Both the position numbers and the translations under genes were made by a program. The notes under the pieces are model-generated. The model searched no databases. It worked only from the letters and a program-made list of their open reading frames with translations, and was not told where the DNA came from. DNA of 64,000 nt from an uncultured Clostridiaceae bacterium (GTDB taxonomy: Bacteria > Bacillota > Clostridia > Lachnospirales > Lachnospiraceae): assembly GCA_947177415.1 (NCBI GenBank), contig CAMWUK010000006.1, forward strand, positions 1 to 64,000, in the 5' to 3' direction. Below are positions 35,758 through 44,690 of this stretch, piece by piece (position 1 is the first letter of the stretch; each line of letters begins with the position of its first letter).

Positions 35758-36366
35758 ATGCATGTAAAAACTGTAAACTTGGAGACGGTTTGTGGAATAA
35801 CCAGTAAGATTCCAGAACATGATAAATTAGAAATTGCATTTGCCGGTAAGTCCAATGTGGGAAAATCATCCCTGATTAATACCATGATGAACCGCAAGTC
35901 TTATGCGAGAACTTCTCAAAAGCCGGGGAAAACCCAGACTATTAACTTTTACAATATCAATGATTTGTTGTATTTTGTGGATTTGCCGGGGTATGGATAT
36001 GCCAGGGTATCTCAAGAAATCAAAGCAAAATGGGGAAAAATGATAGAGAACTATTTGCTTCGTTCCAAATCTCTTCGTATTATTTTTCTATTAATTGATA
36101 TACGGCATGAACCAGGGAAAAATGATATAGAAATGTATAACTGGATTCTTCATTATGGCTTTAATCCAATTATTGTAGCCACTAAAGCGGATAAAATTAG
36201 CCGTGGAGCGATTTCAAAGCATCTTAGTGTGATTCGTAAAACATTAAAATGTGTTGAGGGTACACCAATTATTCCATTTTCGTCTTTAAAGAAAACAGGA
36301 GCAGATGAAGTGTGGGAATATATTGATGATATGATGGAAACGTTTGAAAAAGAAGAAATAGAGTAA
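35758..36366 (+). CDS. engB: Ribosome biogenesis GTPase EngB/YsxC
   Basis: A 202-residue TrmE-Era-EngA-EngB GTPase required for 50S subunit assembly. G1 is GKSNVGKSS, G3 DLPGYGYAR and G4 TKADK, all in the normal order. It follows lon by 40 bp, the usual clostridial context, and ends at a strong terminator, closing the protease-chaperone block. Confidence 0.97.
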   Translation: MHVKTVNLETVCGITSKIPEHDKLEIAFAGKSNVGKSSLINTMMNRKSYARTSQKPGKTQTINFYNINDLLYFVDLPGYGYARVSQEIKAKWGKMIENYLLRSKSLRIIFLLIDIRHEPGKNDIEMYNWILHYGFNPIIVATKADKISRGAISKHLSVIRKTLKCVEGTPIIPFSSLKKTGADEVWEYIDDMMETFEKEEIE

Positions 36367-36379
36367 CCAAGGATAGAAT

Positions 36380-36418
36380 AAGCTTATGTAAAAATTCTTT
36401 GCATAAGCTTATTTTTCG
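36380..36418 (+). terminator. Terminator after engB
   Basis: AAGCTTATG and CATAAGCTT form a perfect 9-bp stem, followed by ATTTTTCGTTT. Confidence 0.88.
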
Positions 36419-36439
36419 TTTATAATAGAAAGGAAGAAG

Positions 36440-36467
36440 GTAACTGTTCATGGTTCTGAACAGTTAC
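36440..36467. repeat. Minimal palindromic element (28 bp)
   Basis: GTAACTGTTCA and TGAACAGTTAC surround TGGTTC, identical to the terminal hairpin of type A elements but without anything else. Flanks GGAAGAAG and GAAAGAAT agree at 6 of 8 positions, compatible with a decayed target duplication. Confidence 0.7.
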
Positions 36468-36492
36468 GAAAGAATATAGAAAGTGGATAACA

Positions 36493-37503
36493 ATGCAAAA
36501 TAGAAAATTTTGGAATGAGAAACGATATTATTCTCTTGACTATTTTTTGAAAAATACTTTTGGTGAGAAGATATATAAAGTATCTCTTAATGGAGGAATG
36601 ACTTGTCCGAACAGGGATGGCACACTGGGAGAAAGAGGGTGTATTTTCTGCAGTGCAGGAGGTTCTGGAGATTTTGCGGCACCAATACATGAGACAGTAA
36701 CAAAACAAATTGATACAGCTATAGAAGGAATTAAAAAGGCAAAGACAGTAGGTAATAAGTTTATTGCATATTTTCAGTCTTATACAAATACATATGCACC
36801 AGTAGAGTATTTGAGAGAAATCTTTATGGAAGCCATAATGCATCCACAAATTGTAGCATTGTCTATTGGCACCAGACCAGATTGTTTAGGGGAAGATGTA
36901 ATAGAATTATTAGAGGAATTAAATAAGATAAAGCCAGTTTGGGTAGAACTTGGATTACAAACCATTCATGAAAAGACAGCCAAGTTTATCCGGCGAGGGT
37001 ACTCTTTGAAAATATTTGAAGAAGCAGTGAAGAAATTGAACCGTATTGGCGTAGATGTAATTGTTCATGTAATTTTAGGGTTGCCTTTTGAAACTTGTGA
37101 GGATATACTTGAAACTATAAGGTATTTGAGTGGATATTCCAAAAACTTCTTTGATAAGAATGTTATGCCTGATACTGGACAGATAAATAAGCAGGTAGGA
37201 TGGATACAAGGGATAAAGCTACAACTTTTACATATCTTATCAGGGACGGATTTAGCTGATTACCAATCAGAATTTTTTGTGCTTACATTAGAAGAATATG
37301 TGGATTTGGTATTGAATTGTATAGAATTACTGCCACAAGATATTGTGATTCATAGAATTACTGGAGATGGACCTAAGAAGCTGCTATTAGCACCTTTGTG
37401 GAGTGCCAGTAAAAAGACGGTTATGAATACTATTCATAAGACTATGAAGGAACGGGATAGCTGGCAGGGGAAGAGAAGCTTTACAAAAGAGGGAAAAATA
37501 TAA
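36493..37503 (+). CDS. TIGR01212 family radical SAM protein (YhcC-like)
   Basis: A 336-residue radical SAM protein. The cluster-binding cysteines are in MTCPNRDGTLGERGCIFCS (C-x10-C-x2-C), an unusual spacing characteristic of the YhcC/TIGR01212 group, and the C-terminal part matches the B12/Elp3-like TIM-barrel layout. The reaction is not established. Ribosome site weak (GAAAGTGG). Bracketed by two minimal repeat elements at 36440 and 37513. Confidence 0.9.
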   Translation: MQNRKFWNEKRYYSLDYFLKNTFGEKIYKVSLNGGMTCPNRDGTLGERGCIFCSAGGSGDFAAPIHETVTKQIDTAIEGIKKAKTVGNKFIAYFQSYTNTYAPVEYLREIFMEAIMHPQIVALSIGTRPDCLGEDVIELLEELNKIKPVWVELGLQTIHEKTAKFIRRGYSLKIFEEAVKKLNRIGVDVIVHVILGLPFETCEDILETIRYLSGYSKNFFDKNVMPDTGQINKQVGWIQGIKLQLLHILSGTDLADYQSEFFVLTLEEYVDLVLNCIELLPQDIVIHRITGDGPKKLLLAPLWSASKKTVMNTIHKTMKERDSWQGKRSFTKEGKI

Positions 37504-37512
37504 AAAAGTGGG

Positions 37513-37573
37513 GTAACAGTTTAGTCATGATGTATATTCTGGCAAAATATGAATGGCATGGCTGAACTGTTAC
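37513..37573. mobile_element. Short MITE-like element (61 bp) with exact 8-bp duplication
   Basis: Begins GTAACAGTTTAG, ends GGCTGAACTGTTAC, and has little internal hairpin content (ATATTCTGGCAAAATATGAAT). The duplication AAAGTGGG is exact at 37505-37512 and 37574-37581. It starts 9 nt after the radical SAM gene stop. Confidence 0.85.
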
Positions 37574-37601
37574 AAAGTGGGAATAATAAGGAGGAGTAAG
37601 T

Positions 37602-38123
37602 ATGCAACAAGATACATTGACACTTTACAAACTAATTGTACTTTTCATGCTGGATAAGGTGGATTTTCCATTAACAAATGCACAAATTTCTAATTTTATT
37701 TTAGAGAAAGGTTATACCAATTATTTTAACATACAGCAGGCTATTTCGGCATTACATGATAATAACTTTATTACCACAGAAACAATTCGGAATAGTTCGT
37801 ATTTGAGGATTACAGACGGAGGAAGACAAGTATTAGGGTATTGTCTTTCTGATGTTTCTTCAACGATACAACAGGAAATTGTAGATTATTTACAGGAACA
37901 TCATTATCAATTAAGAGATGAAGTGTCTGTAAGGTCAGATTATTATGAAGAAAAGAAAGATTCCTTTATGGTAAGATGTGTTGCAAAAGATGGGAAAACA
38001 GATGTCATTGAACTTAATTTAAACGTAGCTTCTGAAGAAGAGGCATCTACCATTTGTGATAGCTGGCAGAAAAAAAGCCAGGAAATTTATGCATACTTGA
38101 TTCAACAATTAATGGCAAAATAG
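37602..38123 (+). CDS. DUF4364 family protein
   Basis: A 173-residue soluble protein, MQQDTLTLYKLIVLFMLDKV..., with an N-terminal winged-helix look (LTNAQISNFILEKGYTNYFNIQQAISALHDNNFI). DUF4364 is a clostridial family annotated as putative regulators; its role is unknown. AAGGAGGAG precedes the ATG. Confidence 0.88.
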   Translation: MQQDTLTLYKLIVLFMLDKVDFPLTNAQISNFILEKGYTNYFNIQQAISALHDNNFITTETIRNSSYLRITDGGRQVLGYCLSDVSSTIQQEIVDYLQEHHYQLRDEVSVRSDYYEEKKDSFMVRCVAKDGKTDVIELNLNVASEEEASTICDSWQKKSQEIYAYLIQQLMAK

Positions 38124-38138
38124 AAGCATCATATAACT

Positions 38139-38305
38139 CCCAGCCAGTCAGTCAAATACCCCGCAGCAAGCTACGGGGCATGACCTAGCTTCTTTTTAGC
38201 AAGTTCGCCCCAAGGGGCGGGGTATTTGACCCTCGCGGCAGTCGCCAAATGCGAACAAGCTCGCACTTGGCTCGTTGCTTCGCGGGAATAAAAGGACGGC
38301 TGGGG
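38139..38305. repeat. GC-rich palindromic element
   Basis: The 167-bp stretch has outer arms CCCAGCC/GGCTGGG, a stem CAAATACCCCGC/GCGGGGTATTTG, an inner CCCC/GGGG hairpin and a second arm CCAAATGCGA/TCGCACTTGG. Its G+C content is far above that of the neighbouring genes. It lies between convergent genes and could terminate both. It is unrelated by sequence to the GTAAC elements. Confidence 0.75.
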
Positions 38306-38310
38306 TATTC

Positions 38311-39462
38311 TTATTTGATATGCGATTTTACAGCATTACTTACTACATCAGCAACTCTAGGATCGAATGCTTCTGGTAAGATATTATTTTCGTTTAAATC
38401 TTTTTCATCCACAAGTCCTGCAATTGCATGAGCAGCAGCGAGTTTCATATCTTCTGTAATCTGGGTAGCTCTGCCTTCTAAGGCACCTTTGAAAATACCA
38501 GGAAAAGCAATGACATTGTTTACCTGGTTAGGGAAATCAGAACGTCCGGTTCCAACAACTTTTGCACCAGCAGCTTTTGCCACATCCGGCATAATTTCAG
38601 GAGTTGGATTAGCCATAGCGAATAAAATTGCATTTTTATTCATGGAGGAAACCATCTCGGCAGTTACAATATTTGGAGCAGAAACACCAACAAAAATATC
38701 TGCCCCCTTTAAGGCATCTGCAAGAGTACCGGTTTTGCCAGAAAGATTTGTTTGTTCCATCATTTCTTTTTGCATCCAGTTAAGATTTTCTGATTTCTTA
38801 GAAAGAATTCCTGAAATATCGCACATAGTTATATTTGGAAAACCATAAGTTAAAAGAAGCTTTGTAATGGCAATACCAGCAGAGCCGGCACCATTTACCA
38901 CAATCTGGCAATCTTCTTTCTTTTTATTTACCACCTTTAGGGCATTAATAATTCCGGCAAGAACTACAATAGCAGTACCATGCTGGTCATCATGAAAAAC
39001 TGGAATATCAAGAATTTCTTTTAATCTTGTTTCAATCTCAAAACAGCGGGGTGCAGAGATATCTTCCAAGTTAATACCACCAAATGCTGGAGCAATATTA
39101 GCAACTGTGCGGATGATTTCTTCTGTATCTTGGGTATCCAGACAAATTGGGAAAGCATTTACACCACCAAATTCTTTGAATAATACAGCTTTTCCTTCCA
39201 TAACTGGCATAGCAGCATGGGCACCAATGTTTCCTAAACCTAATACTGCACTTCCGTCAGAAACCACAGCTACTGTGTTGGATTTGATTGTGTATTTGTA
39301 AGCAGCCTCTTTGTCTTTGGCAATTACCTTACAAGGTTCTGCAACTCCTGGTGTATATGCAAGAGATAAATCCTCTCTTGTTTTTACTTGGCATACGGAA
39401 GTTGTCTCAATTTTTCCGTTCCATTCCTCATGTAATTGTAAAGCTTTTTCGTTGGTTGTCAT
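38311..39462 (-). CDS. NAD(P)-dependent malic enzyme
   Basis: A 383-residue short-form malic enzyme that decarboxylates malate to pyruvate. Signatures are SLAYTPGVAEPC, the malate/metal region FHDDQHGTAIVVLAG and the nucleotide-binding NGAGSAGIAI. Cofactor choice cannot be read with certainty. GAAAGGAA precedes the ATG. It is a single gene convergent with DUF4364, with a GC-rich palindrome in between. Confidence 0.95.
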   Translation of the reverse strand: MTTNEKALQLHEEWNGKIETTSVCQVKTREDLSLAYTPGVAEPCKVIAKDKEAAYKYTIKSNTVAVVSDGSAVLGLGNIGAHAAMPVMEGKAVLFKEFGGVNAFPICLDTQDTEEIIRTVANIAPAFGGINLEDISAPRCFEIETRLKEILDIPVFHDDQHGTAIVVLAGIINALKVVNKKKEDCQIVVNGAGSAGIAITKLLLTYGFPNITMCDISGILSKKSENLNWMQKEMMEQTNLSGKTGTLADALKGADIFVGVSAPNIVTAEMVSSMNKNAILFAMANPTPEIMPDVAKAAGAKVVGTGRSDFPNQVNNVIAFPGIFKGALEGRATQITEDMKLAAAHAIAGLVDEKDLNENNILPEAFDPRVADVVSNAVKSHIK

Positions 39463-39579
39463 GGTAAAAATTCCTTTCTTTTTGTGTTTATCTGTAATTT
39501 GTGTCTATTGACCGATTAAACATAAATAGTTCCGTTTAAATTATAGCTCTTGATGCTATGGATTGCAAGCAGTAGAATG

Positions 39580-39607
39580 GTAACAGTTCAGCCAACTTAT
39601 AATATTT
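39580..39607. repeat. Left fragment of an element interrupted by a type C insertion
   Basis: GTAACAGTTCAGCC followed directly by a type C element at 39608. The matching right end is not obvious; GAAACAGTTAC near 39834 is a candidate. This is a nested arrangement. Confidence 0.5.
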
Positions 39608-39752
39608 GTTACTGTTCACACCTACAGTGTAAACAGTAATGGAATCCAGCCTATTAAGAGTTCGCTTTCAGCAAAAGGCTGGATTCTTCGCTACCACTAC
39701 TTGTTCTTACGTACTTTGCAGCAAGTGCAAAGTACTACCTGTGAACAGCAAC
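39608..39752. mobile_element. MITE-like element, type C reversed (145 bp)
   Basis: Begins GTTACTGTTCACACC, ends CCTGTGAACAGCAAC, with the GAATCCAGCC/GGCTGGATTC hairpin in the middle and a GTACTTTGC/GCAAAGTAC hairpin at the right. Flanks TAATATTT and AAATATTT are nearly identical when shifted by one base. Same length as the copies at 31060, 40571 and 50588. Confidence 0.82.
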
Positions 39753-39895
39753 AAAATATTTGCAATCAGATATCTATTCATGGTAAAATGAAAAAGTGTG
39801 TAACGGTTCATAGTTTGAAACAGTTACTGGTAGTATAAAAATAAAGAAAACAGGGTATCTATTTAGGAATGAATAAAAATTAGGAGGATGAAGTT

Positions 39896-40315
39896 ATGAC
39901 AGATTCAAATTGTATTTTTTGTAAAATTGCGAATGGAGAGATTCCATCCAAAACATTGTACGAAGATGATAGTTTCCGTGTAATTTTAGATATTTCTCCA
40001 GCATCAAAAGGACATGCCATCATACTTGTTAAGAATCACGCAGAGAATATCTATAATTTAAGTGATGAAGATGCAGGAAAGATTTATGTAGTGGCAAAAA
40101 AGGTTGCTACAGCTATGCAGAAGGTTTTAAAATGTGATGGAATGAATATTTTGCAAAATAATGGAGAAGCAGCAGGACAGACCGTATTTCATTTGCATAT
40201 GCATGTGATTCCAAGGTATGATGGGGACAAAGTGCAGATAAAATGGACACCAGGAGAGGCAGCAGAGCAGATATCAGAAGAAGTAGCAAAAGAAATTCAA
40301 GATTTAATGTCTTAA
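39896..40315 (+). CDS. HIT family nucleotide-binding protein
   Basis: A 139-residue histidine triad protein of the HinT branch. The triad HLHMH is at residues 99-103 and CIFC at 6-9 may bind zinc, as in many bacterial HIT proteins. Members hydrolyse nucleoside phosphoramidates or AMP-lysine. AGGAGG precedes the ATG. It is a single gene. Confidence 0.95.
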   Translation: MTDSNCIFCKIANGEIPSKTLYEDDSFRVILDISPASKGHAIILVKNHAENIYNLSDEDAGKIYVVAKKVATAMQKVLKCDGMNILQNNGEAAGQTVFHLHMHVIPRYDGDKVQIKWTPGEAAEQISEEVAKEIQDLMS

Positions 40316-40570
40316 TGTGTTTTTTATGTGAAATATTAAGAATAGACTTGCTTAATTTTGTAAAATATGTTATTCTTAGAGCATAGATTTTTTCATTTTT
40401 TTGTTTTCCTTTCTTCAATAGATGATAAAGAGTAGCAGCAGTCAGAGTATTCTGATTGCTGTTATTTTTTTACTATGAAAGTCCTGACAAACGGCTACAT
40501 TTTGTGCAAGCTTGCTTGCAAAGAAATGTAGACATTTGGCTGGCTAAACTGTATGAGTATGTAGGGCTAT

Positions 40571-40715
40571 GCTCCTGTTCATTCACAAGCTTGACACTTG
40601 CTGTCAAGCTATGTGCCAAGAATGAAATTATGCAAGATTTTGCCCCCATACATCGAAGATGTATTCATAATGGGGCAAAATTGTTACTGGGCACAGGGAA
40701 CCTGTGAACAGTAAC
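40571..40715. mobile_element. MITE-like element, type C (145 bp), decayed left end
   Basis: The left end reads GCTCCTGTTCATTC, a mutated GTTACTGTTCAC; the right end CCTGTGAACAGTAAC is intact. It has the CTTGACA/TGTCAAG hairpin and a GATTTTGCCCC/GGGGCAAAATT hairpin. No target duplication can be recognised. Confidence 0.75.
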
Positions 40716-40749
40716 AGGCGACAGCCCGAAATACGAATACAGTTGGTGA

Positions 40750-40781
40750 TTGCGGGAGTGCGTAGCACGTAGCAATCAACT
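40750..40781. repeat. Small hairpin
   Basis: GATTGC and GCAATC enclose a second stem GTGC/GCAC around CGTAGCACG. It is an isolated imperfect palindrome downstream of the type C element; role unknown. Confidence 0.35.
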
Positions 40782-40995
40782 TTCATTATTTTATCCTTTC
40801 TTTTAGTGGTACAAACATACTACAGGAAAAAGAAAAATATTATAATAAATTCATGTAGCATGAAGAGTAATACATGAAAAGAAGTGATGTGTGGAGTTTG
40901 TATATAATATGAGAAAAAACATTGTAAATATGTCCAAGAATAGACGATGTATATAGGATAATATTAACAAAAATTCGGTAAAAAAACGAAAAAGT

Positions 40996-41024
40996 CTTAC
41001 ATTTTATATGAAAATTTGATAAAA
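40996..41024 (+). promoter_or_regulatory. Probable sigma-A promoter
   Basis: TTACAT at 40996-41001, 17-bp spacer, TAAAAT at 41019-41024, upstream of the 97-residue AbrB/MraZ-like gene. Confidence 0.55.
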
Positions 41025-41168
41025 TAGCCATAGGAGCATGTTGGATAGTATGGAAAAAGAATCATCCAGCTTCTGGCACATTGATTTGCTTATGAGCTGG
41101 AACTAATATGAAAAGGGAGATTACGCTTCACTATGTATGTGGAACAAGCGTGTAAAGGAGATGAGGAT

Positions 41169-41462
41169 ATGTTTGCAATTGGAGAAGCAAAATCTAAGGT
41201 AACAAATGCAAAGGTGGTTATGCCTAGCGAATATAGGCTCAAGAGTAAGACAATTTTTGGTATTTGGGTTGGGGATAACTTATTGTATATTTCTGATGAA
41301 GAACCACCTCTGAAGGCGAAAGAAAGGGATGGAATGATATTTAAGCCTTCCATTGATGTGAATAACCGTTTATCGGTGCCATCAAAGCTGGAGAATTGTA
41401 ATGTTAAAATCCAGGGTTGTATATCTACCATTGAAATTTGTTTTCAACCAGAGAAGAAATAA
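41169..41462 (+). CDS. Small AbrB/MraZ-like protein, 97 aa
   Basis: The sequence contains what look like two swapped-hairpin units (TNAKVVMPSEYRLKSKTIFG and IDVNNRLSVPSKLENCNVKI), the pattern of AbrB/MraZ DNA-binding folds. The start at 41169 is chosen because AAAGGAG lies 8 nt upstream; the frame extends 12 codons further. It is monocistronic. The regulatory role is inferred from the fold impression only. Confidence 0.6.
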   Translation: MFAIGEAKSKVTNAKVVMPSEYRLKSKTIFGIWVGDNLLYISDEEPPLKAKERDGMIFKPSIDVNNRLSVPSKLENCNVKIQGCISTIEICFQPEKK

Positions 41463-41562
41463 CATTACAAAAGAGAAATTCAAAGGACTGGAATGTAGAT
41501 ACTAAAGATATTAGAGAGAACGCCTCACATCTTTTATAGGATGCCGGGGCGTTTGAAATTGT

Positions 41563-41698
41563 GTAACTGTTCAGAACCATGAACAGTTACGTTCTAAGCC
41601 CATGTAAATTCGCCTTCGGCGAAGGGCTTAGAACAATCAAAATTTACATTTTGCTACGTAAACACGCAGTAAATGCGTGTTTCTACCTGAATAGTTAC
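41563..41698. mobile_element. MITE-like element, type A reversed (136 bp) with 8-bp duplication
   Basis: Begins GTAACTGTTCAG, ends CTGAATAGTTAC; type A hairpins in reverse order. Exact duplication GAAATTGT at 41555-41562 and 41699-41706. Confidence 0.93.
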
Positions 41699-41764
41699 GA
41701 AATTGTTATATTTGTTGTGTATGAGTCTGCTTTATGGACTCATAGTAGTGAGTAGAGAACCCAC

Positions 41765-41897
41765 GTAACAGTTCAGCCGGGGGCTGACCTGTTACGGAAT
41801 TGGGCAAGCTTCGCATATAAATTGCCCAATTCCAATCCTGTTTTAGTCTTTTTTACGGTCTGCACAGCGGAGTGTGCAGACCTACTTGAACTGTTAC
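41765..41897. mobile_element. MITE-like element, type B reversed (133 bp)
   Basis: Begins GTAACAGTTCAGCC, ends CTTGAACTGTTAC. Flanks GAACCCAC and GAACCCGC match at 7 of 8 positions. It lies only 66 bp after the type A copy and 35 nt before the carD-like start, so the spacer holds two elements in tandem. Confidence 0.9.
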
Positions 41898-41932
41898 GAA
41901 CCCGCTCTCTTGTTTTAGAAAGGATGTTTACA

Positions 41933-42442
41933 ATGTTTAAAAAAGGTCAATATATACATTACGGAAGTCATGGTGTTTGTATGGTAGAGGATATTACACA
42001 CATGGATATGCCAGGAGCTGACAAAAGTAAACTCTATTATGTTTTATCAAAAGTATATACCCAAGGAAATAAAATATATACCAAAGTGGACAATGATAAA
42101 GTAATTATGAGAGAAATTTTATCCCAAGAGGAAGCTATGGATTTGATTGAGGAAATGCCACAAATTGAACAAATAAAAGTAGAGAATGATAAATCAAGAG
42201 GAGAAAAGTATAAATTGGCAATGAACAAGTGTGATTGTAAGGAGTGGGTGCGGATAATCAAATCTCTTTATCAAAGAAAGCAGGAATGTATTGCCAAAGG
42301 AAGAAAGGTAGCAATAACAGATGAGAGATTTTACAAAGAAGCATCGGATCATCTTTATGGAGAATTGGCAATATCTTTGGGAATTGATAAAGATAATGTA
42401 GAAGATTTTATTCTGTCTCATGTACATGCAGTAGATGCATAG
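41933..42442 (+). CDS. CarD/CdnL family transcription factor
   Basis: A 169-residue protein with the N-terminal CarD/TRCF RNA-polymerase-interaction Tudor-like domain (FKKGQYIHYGSHGVCMVEDI) and a helical C-terminal DNA-binding part (WVRIIKSLYQRKQECIAKGR). CarD-type factors bind the beta subunit and stabilise open complexes, especially at rRNA promoters. The start at 41933 has AAAGGA upstream. A terminator follows. Confidence 0.92.
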   Translation: MFKKGQYIHYGSHGVCMVEDITHMDMPGADKSKLYYVLSKVYTQGNKIYTKVDNDKVIMREILSQEEAMDLIEEMPQIEQIKVENDKSRGEKYKLAMNKCDCKEWVRIIKSLYQRKQECIAKGRKVAITDERFYKEASDHLYGELAISLGIDKDNVEDFILSHVHAVDA

Positions 42443-42463
42443 TGGCAAAGTATAATAAATAAT

Positions 42464-42503
42464 AAAAGCCTTCTTATACCAAATATGGAAAGAAGGCTTT
42501 TAT
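42464..42503 (+). terminator. Terminator after the CarD gene
   Basis: AAAAGCCTTCTT pairs with AGAAGGCTTTT; the right arm ends in a short T-run. It can also serve the convergent gene. Confidence 0.88.
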
Positions 42504-42542
42504 CATGATGTGTTGCTTATTAGTGTACAGTGAACCCTGACA

Positions 42543-42920
42543 TTAATAATCAAAAGAACCTTGATAATCGTTATTGATTACAAAATAAACTTTATTTTCT
42601 TCAGGCTTTACATAAGCAGTTACAGAAGTAATAGCATCTGTTTGTCCGTTATCCTTGTATGCCTGTTTTGCTCTTTCCATAATATCTTTGTTGGAAAGCT
42701 CTTTGCCACCAAACTGAACAATAACTTCTTCAGAAGCTGTTGCAGGGTATGTAACAGCAGAAGCAGCCTCTGTCAAATCATTAAGTGGAGCTGTTCTAGG
42801 AACCATTGGTTTAATAGCCACAGGTTCATTAGTTGTGGTTTCTTTTGTTGTAGCATTACTAGTAGTTATCTGAGTGGTTTTATCTGTAGTTTTTTTTGCA
42901 GTACGCTTTGGCTTTGCCAT
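42543..42920 (-). CDS. DUF6465 family protein
   Basis: A 125-residue protein with a Lys/Thr-rich, histone-tail-like N-terminus (MAKPKRTAKKTTDKTTQITT) and a conserved C-terminal domain (VIVQFGGKELSNKDIMERAK, then VTAYVKPEENKVYFVIN) that matches DUF6465 of Lachnospiraceae. The start is set at 42920, where GGAGG is well placed. Function unknown; the basic tail suggests nucleic-acid binding. Confidence 0.82.
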   Translation of the reverse strand: MAKPKRTAKKTTDKTTQITTSNATTKETTTNEPVAIKPMVPRTAPLNDLTEAASAVTYPATASEEVIVQFGGKELSNKDIMERAKQAYKDNGQTDAITSVTAYVKPEENKVYFVINNDYQGSFDY

Positions 42921-43122
42921 AATTATTTTCCTCCTGTCTTGTGAACAGACCTGCAAATATAGAATTGCCGGCTGCTATTTAAAAATCACTGTATATGGAA
43001 AAGATCAAAGTAACTGAAATTTCCAGCTTTGCTTCTACCATACCTTATTATCATATAATAAATATCAAAAAAATGCAACACAGTTTCATGGAAACAAATG
43101 TGGTAATCGTTCCTTATGTCAT

Positions 43123-44196
43123 TTATTGTGCTTGTTCCACAGCTTCATTAATAATTCCCACAATTTTTTCAATGGGGTCACTAAGAGGACTTTTTTCCAT
43201 AGTTGTAATAAATTCTTTTCTTCTGTCATAAATCTTTGTAATTGTGGACATAAGGCTTTCCCCATTTAATTCTTCTTCGTGGAGAACAAGACTGTAACCT
43301 TGATGTTCAAAGGAAGAGGCATTAAGAATTTGGTCGCCCCGGCTAGCGGCAGCAGAAAGTGGAATAAGAATATTTGGTTTCTTTAATGCTAAAAGTTCAC
43401 AAATGGCATTTGCTCCAGCTCTGGAAATAACAATATCTGCAGCATCCAGTAAGTCACTAAGTTCCTTTTTTATATATTCAAATTGTACATAGCCTTTGGT
43501 ATCTTTTAGGTCTTCTGCTAATTTACCTTTGCCACAAAGATGGATAATCTGGAATTTTTCCAAAAGCTGAGGTAAAATACCACGAACGGCATCGTTAATC
43601 ACCGCAGAACCCAAACTGCCTCCAATAATTAAAATAACAGGCTTATTAATAGTAAATCCGCAAAAATCTAACCCTGTTAACTTATTACCAGAAAATAATT
43701 CCTTTCGGATGGGAGAACCGGTTAGTACTGCTTTTCCTTCTGGAAACATATTTACGGTTTCTGGAAAATTGGTACATACCCGGGTTGCATATCTGAGACA
43801 CAGTTTATTGGCAAGTCCTGGTGTCATATCAGATTCATGAATAATAGCAGGAATCTTTTGACGGGCAGCAGACCAGACAACAGGAACTGTTACAAATCCG
43901 CCTTTAGAAAATACCACATCAGGCTTCAGCTTCTTCAAAAGAGAAGATGCTTCCTTACAGCCATGAAGAACACGAAATGGGTCTGTAAAATTCTTCACAT
44001 CAAAATATCTTCTTAATTTACCAGAAGAGATACCATAATAAGGGATATCAAATTCCTTTATCAGTTCTTTTTCAATACCATTTTTGGAACCAATATAGTG
44101 AACTTCGTATCCTTGCTTTTTTAATTCTGGCAAAAGTGCGATATTAGGTGTCACATGTCCTGCAGTACCGCCCCCAGTTAATACAATTCGTTTCAT
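43123..44196 (-). CDS. murG: UDP-GlcNAc:lipid-pyrophosphoryl-MurNAc-pentapeptide transferase MurG
   Basis: Membrane-associated GT-B enzyme that makes lipid II from lipid I. G-loop 1 [14 protein letters not shown] is at the N-terminus, G-loop 2 [13 protein letters not shown] in the middle and the donor-sugar region [22 protein letters not shown] at the C-terminal domain. At 357 residues it is normal length. It lies away from the other dcw cluster genes, as in many Clostridia. Confidence 0.97.
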   Translation of the reverse strand: MKRIVLTGGGTAGHVTPNIALLPELKKQGYEVHYIGSKNGIEKELIKEFDIPYYGISSGKLRRYFDVKNFTDPFRVLHGCKEASSLLKKLKPDVVFSKGGFVTVPVVWSAARQKIPAIIHESDMTPGLANKLCLRYATRVCTNFPETVNMFPEGKAVLTGSPIRKELFSGNKLTGLDFCGFTINKPVILIIGGSLGSAVINDAVRGILPQLLEKFQIIHLCGKGKLAEDLKDTKGYVQFEYIKKELSDLLDAADIVISRAGANAICELLALKKPNILIPLSAAASRGDQILNASSFEHQGYSLVLHEEELNGESLMSTITKIYDRRKEFITTMEKSPLSDPIEKIVGIINEAVEQAQ

Positions 44197-44233
44197 ATAT
44201 TATTAATCCTTTCTGTTTTCACATTTGTTTAGG

Positions 44234-44435
44234 CAATTGCGAAACTCAATTTACTTCACCCCGTTTTTGTGCAAAGTTCACATATCAACACAAGGCACGT
44301 TCTCACTGCTCTCAACCGTAGCGGTACATAAGGTGCTAAAACACAGCACCTAAGTACCAACGGTTTCGAAAGCACCTTGCTTATGATATGTAAATCTGCA
44401 CAAAATAATTTAAGATAATGTGAATTTCACAATTG
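44234..44435. repeat. 202-bp long imperfect palindrome
   Basis: Nested complementary pairs run over the whole region: CAATTG/CAATTG at the edges, TTTTGTGCA/TGCACAAAA, CACATATCA/TGATATGT, AACCGT/ACGGTT, and AGGTGCT/AGCACCT at the centre. It lies between murG and the TSCPD gene on the same strand. Sequence unrelated to the GTAAC elements; no target duplication identified. Confidence 0.75.
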
Positions 44436-44441
44436 ACTATT

Positions 44442-44690
44442 TTATTGATTTTGTCTTTGATATTCTTTAAGAGCTTTGGCAAGCTGATCTGGGCAGGAAG
44501 TTTTTTTGAGACCACAAGTAATGCCCTCTAACCGGGAAATAGCATCCTCTACATCCATTCCTTCAATTAACCGGCTGACACCAGTGGTGTTGCCAGCACA
44601 ACCGCCTATAAAATTAACATTTTTAATCAAATTTCCCTCTACTTCAAAGTGTATTTCTGTAGAGCAGACACCCTTTGTCTTATAAATCAT
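44442..44690 (-). CDS. TSCPD domain protein (TIGR03905 family)
   Basis: An 82-residue protein consisting of one TSCPD domain: KGVCSTEIHFEVEGN, FIGGCAGNTTGVSRLIEG and the closing TSCPDQLAKAL. The same domain is the C-terminal part of some B12-dependent ribonucleotide reductases, where it binds metal through cysteines. The free-standing form has unknown function. AAAGGGG precedes the ATG. Confidence 0.9.
   Translation of the reverse strand: MIYKTKGVCSTEIHFEVEGNLIKNVNFIGGCAGNTTGVSRLIEGMDVEDAISRLEGITCGLKKTSCPDQLAKALKEYQRQNQ

Noticed and set aside
40456-40707. Plus-strand frame after the HIT gene
   Set aside because: It lies over the type C repeat element and has no protein-like features.
41822-41932. 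Upstream extension of the CarD gene
   Set aside because: The frame passes through a type B element; the ATG at 41933 has a correct ribosome site.
42561-42944. Plus-strand Cys/Ser-rich frame opposite the DUF6465 gene
   Set aside because: The minus-strand frame has a ribosome site and a recognised family; this one is its shadow.
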